Source: Acheta domesticus (lineage: Eukaryota; Arthropoda; Insecta; Orthoptera; Gryllidae). Taken from it: a DNA stretch of 64,000 nt. Below are positions 35,019 through 45,845 of this stretch, one piece after another. Numbering within the stretch: position 1 is the stretch's first letter; the number at the start of each line of letters is the position of its first letter. The notes below the pieces were generated by a model. The model made no database searches and was not told the origin of the DNA. It saw only the letters and a list, made by a program, of their open reading frames with translations. The translations under genes were made by a program, and so were the position numbers. The stretch spans positions 211,776,731 to 211,840,730 of the forward strand of contig JAHLJT010000631.1 in assembly GCA_031308135.1 (NCBI GenBank). Direction: 5' to 3'.

Positions 35019-35066
35019 GCAGGGCGGGGCAGGGCGGAGAAGGGCGGAGCAGGGCAGAGCGCAGAG
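35019..35066 (+). repeat. Short GCAGGGCGGAG array
   Basis: About four degenerate units of an 8 to 11-bp G-rich motif (GCAGGGCGGGGCAGGGCGGA type). It is related in style to the longer G-rich minisatellites of the window. Confidence 0.7.
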
Positions 35067-35129
35067 AATCGGGGTGAAACACAGATGGAGGGGTACGGCG
35101 ATGAAGACAGTGATATCGACGGGGTCACA

Positions 35130-35800
35130 GCCGGCCTGGCAGGTGGACAAGCGTCCTGGGTGGACGACTGGCGTCAAAACAGCCGCGCCGCGCCACATCG
35201 CTCCACTCCGGGCCGCGCGCCGCGCCGCGCCGAGCTCAGGGGTGCTCGCTCGAGCTTTAATGGCATATTGTAACAGTGGGGCGTGTTATCGAAACAGCCA
35301 TTGTGTACAGAGCGTCGGCCGCGGGGAGTTCCCAGAACCCGAGCCACAGCCTATCGATACATCGATACCTCTGCTTAGCGTGTGGAACAAACGACGCTGA
35401 AGCCCAAGACGGACGGGGAGGGCGTAGGTGCGGGCAAAGGCGCGGACTCGGGCGCGGGCACAGGGACTGGGTATTGGTACTAGCGCGAGTATGGGCGCGG
35501 GCACGAGTGCAGCTGTCAGCAGCGGAGGTGTCTTTCGGTGGCGTCTGTGCGCGAGCACTTCGTAGAGTGCGGCCGTTCGCACCTCTGCCGCTACCTTCCA
35601 GTTCGCCTTCCCTCGCCCGCTGGCTGGCTGGCTGCGGCGTGTTGTCGAAGCCAGGTGATCGTCTCAGTGGGTCATAAAAACGAACGAGGGCGCGGCCCCC
35701 TCTCCCCGCCCCGTGCGGCATTCGACCAGAAAGTGGGCGCGGCTGCGGCGAAGGCGGCGCCGCCCCCTGCGCGCCGCTGCTGACCGCCCGCCCCTACGGC
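35130..35800. promoter_or_regulatory. CpG island with DRE site and Sox-like site
   Basis: GC- and CpG-rich island with a (CGCCG)n run at 35212-35232. A less repetitive core at 35255-35395 carries GCTTTAATGGCA, AACAGCCATTGTGTACAG (Sox-like CCATTGTG at 35298-35305) and TATCGATA at 35352-35359, followed by ATCGATA. TATCGATA is the known DREF-binding DRE of insect core promoters. Irregular GGGCGCGGGCAC repeats follow at 35435-35510. Open frames on both strands are A/R/P-rich. Promoter function is plausible but unproven. Confidence 0.45.
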
Positions 35801-35885
35801 GGCGTCCTCTGCCACAGCGCGTGCTTTGACTTGGGTGTTTGTGCAGTTGGCTTACATGCATTCAAAAGACAATGTGGATACGAGA

Positions 35886-36230
35886 ACGCGTGGTGCTAAC
35901 AAACGACGCACACTTTCTCGTACTAGTCAATCTCCTATTACAGTAACACTTAATCAGTGCGGAACGTGTATAATGCGGAAATCTGTCTAATGTGAACATA
36001 AATCACGGCAATGCCAAACGTAAATTTGACAGTTTTGATATTGCATAACGCGGAATCTTGTCTAATTTGGAAAAAAATACTGCTCCTTTGAGATTCCGTA
36101 TTGAGCAAGTTTTACTGTATTTTGTGTCTGGGATAGCTTTCTGAGTTTGCCACTTCCTCTTCCCAGCTGCTACCAGCGCCTGAAAGTACTCCAAGGGCCT
36201 TTCGAACCTACCGCTCCTCTGGGGACATCC
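35886..36230 (+). repeat. ACTAGTGGTGC family, copy C, split by a MITE
   Basis: The left part (35886-35940) reads GTGGTGCTAACAAACG and ACTTTCTCGTACTAGTC. After the MITE, the right part (from 36118) reads ATAGCTTTCTGAGTTTGCCACTTCCTCTTCCCAGCTGCTACCAGCGCC. Together they match the start of the copy at 57765 (GTGGTGCAACAG, ACTTTCCCGTACTAG, then TTGCCACATACTCTTCCCAGCTACC). The right boundary is uncertain. Confidence 0.7.
35941..36117. mobile_element. pogo-like MITE nested in copy C
   Basis: Starts CAGTAACACTTAATCAGTGC and ends TTGAGCAAGTTTTACTG, with TA on both sides (35939-35940 and 36118-36119). The 177-bp element has imperfect inverted ends of about 26 bp (CAGTAAMACTT, GCGGAA/ACGGAA). It has the same size class and TA target as the MITE at 4905-5086, but its ends differ, so it is a related subfamily. 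No coding. Confidence 0.82.
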
Positions 36231-36875
36231 CCCGAACATGGCAGAGACCTATCTCGGTGCTACGCCTTTGCATATTAGCCAAAGGTATCCTTTGGCCTCA
36301 TTGCGACGCTTCGCGGTGCCTCGAGTCGAGCGGGGTTGTTCGGGAGATATTCCTTTTGGGGGAAAAATATTTATGGGAACAGGCGCTAGTGCTGTTTACA
36401 GACGCACAGAGTTGTTTTCTTAAAGTATACCTCGTTTATACAACAAAAGTACATATACGTTATTTTATTACCCAATGTTTCCTTCTTTACTGTTAAAGTG
36501 ACTATTCCAAGTAAAAGTCGTTCAGGAATATCAGTGAAAGGACGACGGAAGTCTGGACTGAGATTTACACCTGCCATCGGGCAAATGACATTCTCCCACT
36601 CCGCATACACAGTATACATAACAAATTCAACAATGCACATTATTTTTGAAACATACATAATAAACAGTCTCTATATAATTAAATACGTAAATTTCAGTGC
36701 TTTAAATCTGTAATTATGGTTTAGATTGCAAGGGGTCTCTTCCTTCATTCTCTGCAGTCGAATAATTCATTCTTGCAACTTTTCTTATGAGAGCGACAAA
36801 TTAAAACCAACAACAAAGAAAGTTCGAGTTACGACAATTTCCTGAAAATTTTAATAGTGGTGGAATGAAAAAAAA
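36231..36875. other. Spacer, no feature recognised
   Basis: Possible continuation of copy C at its start, otherwise unassigned. Short open frames without domains. Confidence 0.4.
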
Positions 36876-37771
36876 ACTAGTGGTGCTACAACTGCCCGTA
36901 CTTTCTCGCACCACTAACGGTAACGTAAAATTACAATACTGCAATTTCTGTCCATATTAACACATTTCAGCCATCACTTCTAAAACTCTTTAGGCGTGAA
37001 AATTTGAAATAATGCATCAACACAAATTCAACAATCCAAAGCATCGTTCCATTTACCCAGAAACACCTCTCAACAATGAGAAGTTTATCTGAGAATTTCA
37101 AATTGTCATGTTGCTGCGTTCCATTTTTTGCAAGCTTGTCTAGGTTTCATGCAAAAACTACTCAAATTTTCGAAAAATTGAACATGAACTAACCTATGGA
37201 TCTGTTTTGACGAACATATTTCATTGAGGGAAAAAAATGTATATCTTCATTGTTGTAGTTGTAGGAAGACGTCGAAAAAATTTAACTTTTGTAATTTTCG
37301 AAAATTCAGGCCATGCAATGAAAACACGACCTACGTCATTCCTTTAAGGTCTTTGGCTCTAAAAGAGAAAAATATTGGATTCATTTTTGAGAAAATTTTT
37401 AAAATGTTGTAAAGACCTCGCGCCAAGTATTCCCAAAAAACAAAATTAACTTTCAAATTCATTTAATTCTGATATCAGTCAGATCCATCGTGGAATACCA
37501 ATTTTGCTGAAAATCTTGCTTATGGTTTAACCATTAGCGTTGTTCACAGAAAAACGTTTGCCGTCAATCGATTTTTTGTATCAATGATACCTCGATAGTG
37601 TACTCTGATTACAGAACGTGTTGAAAAAGTAATTTACTACCTATAGGAACACGATTTATCCACTATTTTGGTATCGGCCTGGCAATAAGAATTTTTTGGT
37701 CCAAAAATCACCCATTTTCCCGCAGCATTACAATATTTTCTCCATACTGCGTAAGCGGTGGGTGAGAAAGT
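36876..37771 (+). repeat. ACTAGTGGTGC family, copy D
   Basis: Begins ACTAGTGGTGCTACAACTGC and CCGTACTTTCTCGCACC, and ends CGGTGGGTGAGAAAGTG. Middle blocks match copies A and F: GTTGTAGGAAGACGTCGAAAAA, TTTTCGAAAATTCAGG, CCATTAGCGTTGTTCACAG, TTTATCCACTATTTTGG, ATCGGCCTGGCAATAAG. At the site of the tetranucleotide array it has only GTTCACAGAAAAACG, so the array is absent. About 896 bp, non-coding. Confidence 0.78.
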
Positions 37772-37833
37772 GAATTTACATAATCGCCAATTTCACACAG
37801 ATATCGTACAGAACGTTGGTACACAATGGAATC

Positions 37834-37863
37834 TACCTACCTGCATGTGCACGCAGGTAGGTA
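37834..37863. other. Perfect hairpin of CAGGTAG-type sites
   Basis: TACCTACCTGC (37834-37844) and GCAGGTAGGTA (37853-37863) form an 11-bp perfect stem around ATGTGCAC. Each arm holds CAGGTAG, the heptamer bound by the early-embryo factor Zelda in Drosophila. It sits about 60 bp past the end of copy D. Whether it is a site pair, an RNA hairpin or chance is open. Confidence 0.7.
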
Positions 37864-38030
37864 TCATCCACTCATTCCCTCTTGACAATGCATAGAATTA
37901 TTTAATAATAATTCTCGGTGATACTCTTATGTTGAACAGTAATTATTGATAGATTATTTAGTTTCCGGCGTGTCAAATTCTGCAGCAATTGAATGATGTC
38001 TTTGTTATGTTGAGGGGAGAACGTACAAAT
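37864..38030. other. Short spacer
   Basis: AT-rich; nothing recognised. Confidence 0.4.
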
Positions 38031-38260
38031 CGCGCGCGATTCATGGCCCGTTTCTCAAGGTACTGCTCCGGCTTATGCATGATACTGAAAGGAGAAAGCA
38101 CAGAAAACTACCAATCAGAGCAACCGGCCGCTAGAACTCTTCTGCACACAGAAGATGAATTCGACCTCGCTACATAGCTAGAGTCGAAAATCCACTAGTG
38201 TCGGGATTAGAATCCTAGAACCCCTAGGTCGGAAAGGCCGCAATGGCAACAGCTGTTTCC
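38031..38260 (-). mobile_element. SINE, family 2, copy 1
   Basis: On the minus strand the order is a degenerate B box (GGATTCTAATCCC, near 38201-38215), GAGTTCTAGCGGCC, CTCTGATTGGTAGTTTTC, CTTTCTCC, then GCCGGAGCAGTACCTTGAG and GGGCCATGAATCGCGCG at the left end. The copy at 42259-42478 follows the same order. The TTTTC-TTTCTCC-GCCGGAG-GGGCCA block corresponds to the central domain of SINE family 1. No tail is clear. Confidence 0.7.
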
Positions 38261-38735
38261 TTGAGTCATCTCAGCCGGTTGAACGAAATGAAATGTTACA
38301 TTTATAGTCAAATATTATACATCTGGAATGTCAATAGAAACACTTCAATACTTCAATGTTCCTCTGACATAATAAACACACCTTTTCTCAAAAACCTCAC
38401 GCTGACATAACAAAAATAGGGAACTAAGAAAATTGCAAATTAATACACGTCGATTAAGGCATTACGGGGTTTCACAGGTATAAAATGCACATGAGTATGA
38501 ACATTGCTTAATGGTTTTAAGCTAAAATGTAGCGCATCATGACTTATAACATCTGCTCTTAGCATTTATTGCCTTGATTGCGGCGTAAAATCCCACTAAG
38601 AGTAAATAATAAATAGGAAATCTCATAATAATAAATGATAGCAATTTGTAAGTTCAATTTATGACCATTTCGTACACTATCAGCTCTTGTATTGCGCCGT
38701 TTATGTGCTTTGTTTATTCGTCGATAACATTTTTC
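38261..38735. other. AT-rich spacer
   Basis: Nothing recognised. Confidence 0.45.
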
Positions 38736-38739
38736 TCTC

Positions 38740-39400
38740 GCGCCAGATCGCGCGCAGGCGGGAGGGGAAGGGGGAGGGCGAGGGGTGGGGGCAGGGCAGC
38801 GTGCCGCGGCGCCGGCGCGCGCCGCCCTCCCTTTGCTCAGCCAGCAGAAAGGATTGGCTCCATAAATCCAGCCCGAGAGCCATAGATTAGTGCGGGTAAA
38901 GTGTACAATTAGTGCTGGTGATCGGCGGGGCAGCAGGCCGGCTGGCACGGGGGTCGGCCGGTCTGAGGACCGCGGGGTTCCCACCATCTCAACCAGACTA
39001 GCTAAGTGAAGCGGAGTGGAGCGAGGCAGAAAAGGGTCCAGCGCCCTGCTCCGAAGCCAACCCCCTCCTCCGCCGCCTCCACCGTCCCGCGAACGGCATT
39101 ACTGCCGTGGCTTTTCCTGAGTCGTAAGCAGCGAGATGGCCGGCTCCAGATTATGAGTGCCTCGCCGCCGCAGCGTTGTGGTTGCTTTCGTTGGCGCGTC
39201 CGCGGCGGGTTACTCGAGTGTGGCTAACAGATGAGCATCGCGTACCCTTCGAGCCGCTGCGCCGCCCCCGCGCAGGCCGTCCCGCCCGCGCGGCCGCGGC
39301 CGTTTAATTAGCGCCTCCTTATCGCCCAGGGAGGGCTCTGGAGGCGGCCGTGGCGCGCGGCGACCGCCGGCGACCACCGCTCGCTTGCCTTACACGGGGC
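38740..39400. promoter_or_regulatory. CpG island with candidate conserved non-coding cores
   Basis: GC-rich island. A low-repeat core at 38835-38945 has CTTTGCTCAGCC, GGCTCCATAAATCCAG, CATAGATTAGTGC and TACAATTAGTGCTGG, with Hox/Cdx-like CCATAAAT and homeodomain-like ATTAG sites. A second core at 39295-39345 has CGTTTAATTAGCGCC and CTTATCGCCCAGGG. Open frames across it are R/G/A-rich and lack domains. Enhancer or promoter use is an inference. Confidence 0.4.
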
Positions 39401-41275
39401 CCCATGCACCGAAGAATAATGTAAAAATACCAACATTCTAAAGATAAGCAATTGTTTACTTCTATAGGTTGAAACGAAATATCCGTGAATGTATTCAGCT
39501 CTGTCATCAGATTCACAATTTCTCTAAGTTACGTTAAAACACTGAAGTGGTATGTACAGCTTACCCCTAAACTAGTGTGTGAAAGCTGTGTTCGAAAGCT
39601 TAACACTGAAGAATATAGTCTGCTCGTATAAAAATACCGCTCACGGTATGTAATTTACTAAAAACTGTGAAATTATATTAGGAGGCATTTCAAATAATAA
39701 ATTTCTATGATGGTCTTTTCATCAAACAATTTTTTCTACCGTATTACCAAAGATACATTACATCATTACATGTCAGGTGTCAGCTGACGAAGGGTAGAAT
39801 GTAAACAATTTTCATCCTTTGCATATTTCTGCACTTCCTCAGACCCTGCAGTGCTAACGAAATCATTAAAGGAAAAATAACATTCACTGAAATCCTAGAG
39901 CATTAACGTTTCTTAAAATTACAATAAGAAGAAATCATTAGAACAAGACAAATTATATTCAACACATTTCTACTAGTGGTAAAAGTAAACATTTACTCTA
40001 GGTTTACTCTCATGCAATCACATTAATCACTGCAATCACTGCAGTCTCCGCATGAGCGCTCTATGCTCTGGCACCGAACCACAATTTATTTACATCAACT
40101 CTAAAAGAAAAACATGAGAAATGTACTACTGAAAATACATTCACACGTGAGCACGGCGCTTTATCTACTTGAAGTTACCGAACAATCATTTCATAAGCAA
40201 GTTGCAAACCATACCGCGGCAGCTCGCTGCAAAAATGCTGTTGCACATTATTACAATTAACAATAATATGTCTCCTCCGCCCCCAGTCACGGGGTCGCTC
40301 TATCCTTCCCCTTCACCACTGACCGAACCAGCCAGCGCACTGTCTCGCCCTGCAAGCCCTTAAACCTATTCCTACGCTACATTAATCGCCTAAAGCTTGC
40401 CCTAAAGAGGTTAAATTTATTTTGACAAAACGTCAGCACATAAATGATTTCATATTAATGCTGAGGGTTTTATACTTGGTCGTCTTCATCCCCTCTTCAT
40501 GTGACGTTAATTTTAAAATATTGTGTGTATTCTAAAAACATGTTAACAATTGTCAATAATTTGGGCGATTACGCGTACTTACGGTATTTGTTTACTAAAA
40601 ACTTCATGAAAAAGGCGAAACAAATTATTTTTCTTTTCTTTTTTATTTATTTAGAAATTGATTCGTTTTGTACTCAATGACGCTTCAAACAGATTTCATT
40701 TACTATTCTAAATTTTCGAAATAATTGCTATTTCCTGTGCTGCGGCGTATTACCACGCACCTCTATGTGTTCTCAGCAAATGAAAACTCTAAGCTTTAAG
40801 GTACTTTATTGATATTCAAATATTCATACATCCCGGTGAACAAAAACAAATCTCATGAACGAGAAAATGAATTTACAAAAGTCTTTTGTTTTAAAGCCAA
40901 ATGCAATCTCCATTATGCAAATCTAAAAAAAAGAGGGAACTATATTAATATGCGCGTGAAAATCAAATTTATGTTTAAACAATATTCAAGAAAAAATAAT
41001 ATAAAAGAGGGCGCCAAGTAATAGTACAGTACTATATAAATTGCTAAGTGTGTTACGTGTACATAATAAAAATTAAGACGTGTTCTGTAAAAAATCATCT
41101 AAATGTATTAATTATTCCCTGTGATATGAGGTGCATGGCAAAAACGTACATTGTATAACTCAAAAGCAGTTACAAAAATTTGCATTTTAGTGTAAGATGT
41201 TGCCACATATTCTACATAATTTTGCCAAGAAAGAATTAAATGCATTAGGTTGGAATTTACCCCTCGAGAAGCGAA
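39401..41275. other. AT-rich intergenic stretch
   Basis: No gene or repeat recognised. AATCACTGCA-like phrases repeat near 40017-40045. Open frames are 64 to 70 residues. Confidence 0.5.
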
Positions 41276-41279
41276 CACA

Positions 41280-41690
41280 CTAAGACATTCCATTGGGCAA
41301 GTATCAGTTTCCCCCATCTCGGCCCGAGCTCGCCCACAGCGGGCGTCTCGATGGCCTTTTCGGCCGCGAGGGCTAAACGAGCGCCCCAGGACTTCCCCGG
41401 GCGCGAGCGTCTGCGGCCGCGTCCCGCCCAGGCAGGCCAAGCCCAGCCGCTCCGCGCCCGCGCCCGCGCCGCGCTGTCTGCGAGAGCCATCGCCGCGGGC
41501 CCTGCCACACACCGCCGCACCGCGCCGCGCCGCGCCGCCTCGACCAGCGGAGCCGCGCCGCGCTGCGCTGTTCGCCCCCAACGCCCACCACGCCAACCTG
41601 CCCTCTCCCGATGCCGCTGCTGCCCCCGTCTCCTCACCGCCGCGGGTGCCGCCGGAGCGCCGCGCAATAGTCACCATCTCTACAGTAGTG
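41280..41690. promoter_or_regulatory. CpG island with pentamer repeat
   Basis: Dense CpG island with GCGCCCGCGCCCGCGCCGCG at about 41451-41473 and a (CGCCG)n run at 41514-41538. Both strands are open for 120 to 212 residues, but the peptides are A/R/P/G-rich with no domain. No core motif stands out. Confidence 0.38.
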
Positions 41691-42258
41691 TTCAAAGAAA
41701 CCGCATCACCTAAAGAAAACGGGCATTCTGTGTTTTCCCAATCCAAAAATTCTCAAAAATTGGTAATCATATATTTTATGTGGATCATATCATGTTTCTG
41801 ATTCCATTATCTTCGTACAAAACTCAATTTTTGCAAATTAAGTAGTGTATTTTCAGGACTATATTGCAGATAACAACTGGTGAGCACGGTGATGCGGTTT
41901 TTCTGAGGACAACTGTACCTTCACTCTCCGCACCCTCACGCCCGCTTCGTTTACTGATTGATGTTTCCGGGCACGTCAACTGCTGAGATTATCGGTCCCG
42001 TTCATGTTGTGAATGTTTCAATACCGGGAGGTGGTGGAGGAGTTCCTTCCCCTTGGCATGGTGTGATGCGGCGCCGACCTACACGACGACTTGCGAGTGA
42101 TTTCCCCGTCCACGAATCTTCCCCAGCGGGGCACCGCCCCAGTTGCGACAAGCTCTACATAAGCTCGCGACTGGTCTCCCGCCATTTGTGGCAGAGTAGT
42201 TCAGAATTGTGAGTGAATGAGTAAAGGCAGAGGATAGAACATGGAAGAGGAAAGAAAG
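41691..42258. other. Spacer, no feature recognised
   Basis: Mixed composition; an 84-residue plus frame at 41958-42212 lacks domains. Confidence 0.4.
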
Positions 42259-42478
42259 ATCGCGCGTGTTCCGTGGCCCTATGTTAAGTTAGTACTCCGG
42301 CATTCGCCAGATACAGATCGGAGAAACCAAAGAAAACTACCGATCAGAGCAGATAGCCGCTAGAATTCTCTATCGGACAGCAGCTGAACTCGATTTCGCT
42401 ATAATCCCCCACCGTCGGTACGCGAATCCCAGGACCTTCCAGTCAGTGCCTGCAGAGGCAGCGGCTGCGCTGGCTCGG
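42259..42478 (-). mobile_element. SINE, family 2, copy 2
   Basis: Minus-strand order: GGTCCTGGGATTCGCG (B box region), AGAATTCTAGCGGC, CTCTGATCGGTAGTTTTC, TTTGGTTTCTCC, GGCGAATGCCGGAGTACTA, GGGCCACGGAAC. Its central domain is better preserved than in copy 1 and matches family 1 at GGTTTC and GGCGAATGCCGG. Head and tail are degraded. Confidence 0.75.
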
Positions 42479-43667
42479 AGCTAAACTCAGCCAGCCGCCG
42501 CTTCTTGGAGCGTCGTCCTCCGTCTCCTCTAATCACTTCGCTCTCTTTCTCGCCTTGTCCCAACCACATTTTTGGGTCATCGCTCAGTTCCTGTATCACT
42601 TCCCCTTCCCTCGACCAGACGAATTCTTGCACTCGGACTGCCAGCTCTCGCCGTTTCTCCCCACCACACTCTCAGAGTGCGAACGGGGCGGGCCCGGCGT
42701 GGCGTAAAGCGAGACCCTGTAATTAGGAAATTATGGGCAGACAAGATCTACAAATAATTTGCTAATTTTCCGTGTATTAAACGCACTGAAAACACCGGCA
42801 ACTAGCCTGAAATTACGAGTACACATAAACGGAGATAACTTAAATGCCAGCAAAACGTAGATGCAAACCCCACCCGTTTTCCCATTAATTATCAGTATGC
42901 GTTAGAAACAAAGCGGAGTCGTCATCGCATCTTTATTCCCTCGTAACGCTTCGTCACGGTCCGCGCCGCGCGGTATCACTGGCAAGGAAAAACTATCCAA
43001 TAAAATCCACTAATTAACGGACACACCTTATGCCTATAGAGATGAAATTCCATTTCCACCGTTAAGAAGCAAAATGCAGGCAGACTGCGGCCCAACTGTG
43101 TCTTTTCATGAATGGAGTAATCAATCAATACATCTGAAATCTGCCCGTGCAATGCATCAACTCACAGAGCGGCTGAATTATTTGGCGTCCCCTCGGCTAA
43201 ATAAAGTAAAAGTAGGAATTCGGCAACAAGAAATGCGGTGGAGATGACGAGGACAGTCTGGTCTCTCCCACGGAGGAGCGTTCCGCCTGAGAAATTCGAC
43301 ATACTATGAGACTGCACAACAAAGCGTAGACTGCTCACACTAAGCAAATTTACGAAACAGCAGCGGTGAGTGCAGAAGAGTTCCTTTCGTTTTAACAGCA
43401 TCGTAGATGCATGTAAAACTAAAAGGACCTCTGAAGTAAAAATGAATTTCCCTAAAAAAGGCATTGAAAATGATGTCTCCAAAACGAAGCATAAAGAATC
43501 TCCCACAATGGATAAATAAAATTTTATATACTACCGGGACCACAGGCAACTTTTATCTGTTAAAAAAGACATCTTGACATTAAATTAGATCTACAACTTA
43601 AATTTTGAAATAAAAGGACATTTAAACAAATACAAATTACGCAGATAAAAAATGAGTACTTGAAAAA
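42479..43667. other. Intergenic stretch
   Basis: No gene recognised. The minus frame 43162-43506 (114 residues) has no domain. GC-moderate patch at 42940-42975. Confidence 0.45.
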
Positions 43668-44490
43668 ACTAGTGATGCTACAGAACAAGGGAGACCATCT
43701 CGTACTAACTATTTTCTTTCTTTAGCTTCGGCTATTTTTTCGTTATTGTTCCTCACCCCATTCCCAGCTCCTATCAGCTAAAAGAAATGTTCTCCACTTT
43801 TCGGTCCCCGAGTGGTAGAATTGTAATACAGCTTTAAGAATGTTATAGATTATTTAATAATATTAAATAAGTATAAAACCTGGTCCACTACAGACATTTT
43901 CAATGATATAGGCTATGATTTTCTTGACGATAAATTTTCACTGAAAACTTGGCAACCGTTTTTTGTAACATTGTCAAATTTGTAACATTTAGTCAGAGAC
44001 ACACTGCAGTAATTACACTCCGGGAGATGAAATTTTATCAAGCTTTTCCTTAAAGACGTACTTTAATCTACTACTTATTATTCCTTGACTGCATTACTTT
44101 GTCGTAAAAGAACCTCACATCTAATTTACAGAAAATTATGCTATATTGAAAAAAAATAAAATCTCGCGATTTTGACAGAAATACGTTTTCAAAACCCTTG
44201 ACAATGAAAAAGAATTATATGATATGAAAAATGCGCTTTTGTAATAAACACTAGCCCCAAAACAGTGCAAGGCATTTTATTCAAAAGTAAAATTCTACCG
44301 ATTTGACTTACGTAGAGACGCCGGTAACTTTCATTAAAGCCTTTTCGTTCTTGAAATCACAAATGTTCAGTTTTTTTTAACCTCTTTAAAACTTAAATAG
44401 TTTTCGCAGACGTTTACTTCGACAATTTTTTTTGAAAAACAATTTTAACAAATTTTCCTCGAAAACTTTTACATTTTCACTTTCACTTTC
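43668..44490 (+). repeat. ACTAGTGGTGC family, copy E (degraded)
   Basis: Begins ACTAGTGATGCTACAG, CATCTCGTACTAAC, then CTTCGGCTATTTTTTCG and CATTCCCAGCTCCTATCAGC, matching the start of copy F (CTTCGCTAGCTATTCGG, CTTCCCAGCTACCATCTATC). Similarity weakens downstream; the end is placed near a TTTCACTTTCACTTTC phrase at 44475-44490. Confidence 0.6.
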
Positions 44491-44549
44491 TATTCGGATA
44501 CAACCCAGTACCTACCCTCAAGCATATAGCAGAAAATTGGTAGTAATAC

Positions 44550-44660
44550 CGGTAATTGCAATAGTGGTGGAGCTGATGGTGCCGAAGGTAGTACCATCAT
44601 CTTAATGGTAGTTGCAATGGTGGTGGTTGTGCTAGTGATTAAGTTCGTCGTCGTCCTAGT
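44550..44660. repeat. Degenerate GTR trinucleotide-like repeat
   Basis: Irregular GGTGGT, GTAGTA, GTCGTC phrases recur for about 110 bp. The period is unstable, and no gene reads through it. Confidence 0.5.
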
Positions 44661-44799
44661 AAAGCATTAGTAGTATTTATTAACGGCACGGTTCAGGTCA
44701 AAACGACACCTCTCGGAACAACCTAAATCAATGTAGAAGCATGGAAATTGTCCGCGCTCACCTATTAATTGAAACGGTTCTTAAAACGCAGCAGGGAGA

Positions 44800-45285
44800 A
44801 AAACTCGCGGAACGGATACGCGCTTCCCAAAAAACGCTGAACGCACACAACGCTGCCCGACATCAGCCCCGCCCACGACCGGCGATCTGCCTTGCTCCAA
44901 CGCCCATTAAAGCGGGCCCTGCGCTTCCAACGGCTCAAAGGCAGCGAGCAAAAAGCGCGCCGCCCACCGCCGTAGGCACAAAATAGGGCAATTCACGCCG
45001 GCGCGGAGCGGCGCGGCGCGATCTCAAACGCGAACAATATGAAGCCCTCCAAAGGAGCGAAATTTCCCACATCTCTATTACGCCGCCACCGCGTCGGCCG
45101 TCGCCCCCACACCGCCTCCCCTTTTCCTGGCGTCGCCGCTCTCCGACAATCAGACTCCCACCTCCCCGTTTTATCGCTTCGAACGCCGAGCCTCATGCCC
45201 ATTCCCACCACTTTACCCACTTGCGCCACCGTCGCCTCCGCAAGCCTCCTTGCAGCATCGCTGCGGCTCATTTGCACTAGGAATG
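44800..45285. promoter_or_regulatory. GC-rich segment flanking an inserted element
   Basis: Moderately CpG-rich, with GGAGCGGCGCGGCGCG at 45004-45019. It would join the island at 45846-46200 if the intervening CATCGATG element were removed. No exon recognised. Confidence 0.35.
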
Positions 45286-45845
45286 CGACAGCGATTTCGA
45301 TGTTTTCAAAGCATCGATGTTTTTGTACAAAGGGATGTATTTAAGATATATTTATTAATTAATGGTGATATTTTCTTAACATCGCTGTTTTAAACTCGAT
45401 GCTTTTACTTGGTTGATATTTTATTTTTGAATGAAAAAAATACAATAATATTTTTACATATTTATAATTTCAACATTCTTCAGACCAACGTCAGCAAGAG
45501 TGAAAAATAAGTTAGTACAATTTTTGTTGATAAATGTAGTGTACAATTTTTGTATTATCCCATAAGATAATAACTACTTTATTAATTGTTCTGAGAATGT
45601 TTTTATATTGTTTTGTCAACTAAAAGTCAATCTTAAATTAATAAAGACAACCACTGAGACATGAAAACGCTCTCCTCCCTGCATGTGAACACTGATGTTA
45701 ACGATTACTAAAATAGTTTTAAAAACATCTAGGTCCAAAACCACCGATGTTTAAAAACATCGATGGCATTGGACCAATCTATTTTCAACATCGATCTTTA
45801 AAATTTGAGCGTTGATATTTCGAAACATCGATGTTGTATTGTCGC
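45286..45845. mobile_element. CATCGATG-rich non-autonomous element
   Basis: This AT-rich block separates two CpG-rich segments. CATCGATG or near versions occur at about 45298, 45313, 45384, 45399, 45748, 45761, 45790 and 45825. The ends look like imperfect inverted repeats: GCGACAGCG with TTCGATGTTTTC on the left, and GAAACATCGATGTTG with TTGTCGC on the right. No transposase is encoded. I could not define a target duplication; a hAT-like origin is possible but not shown. Confidence 0.55.
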
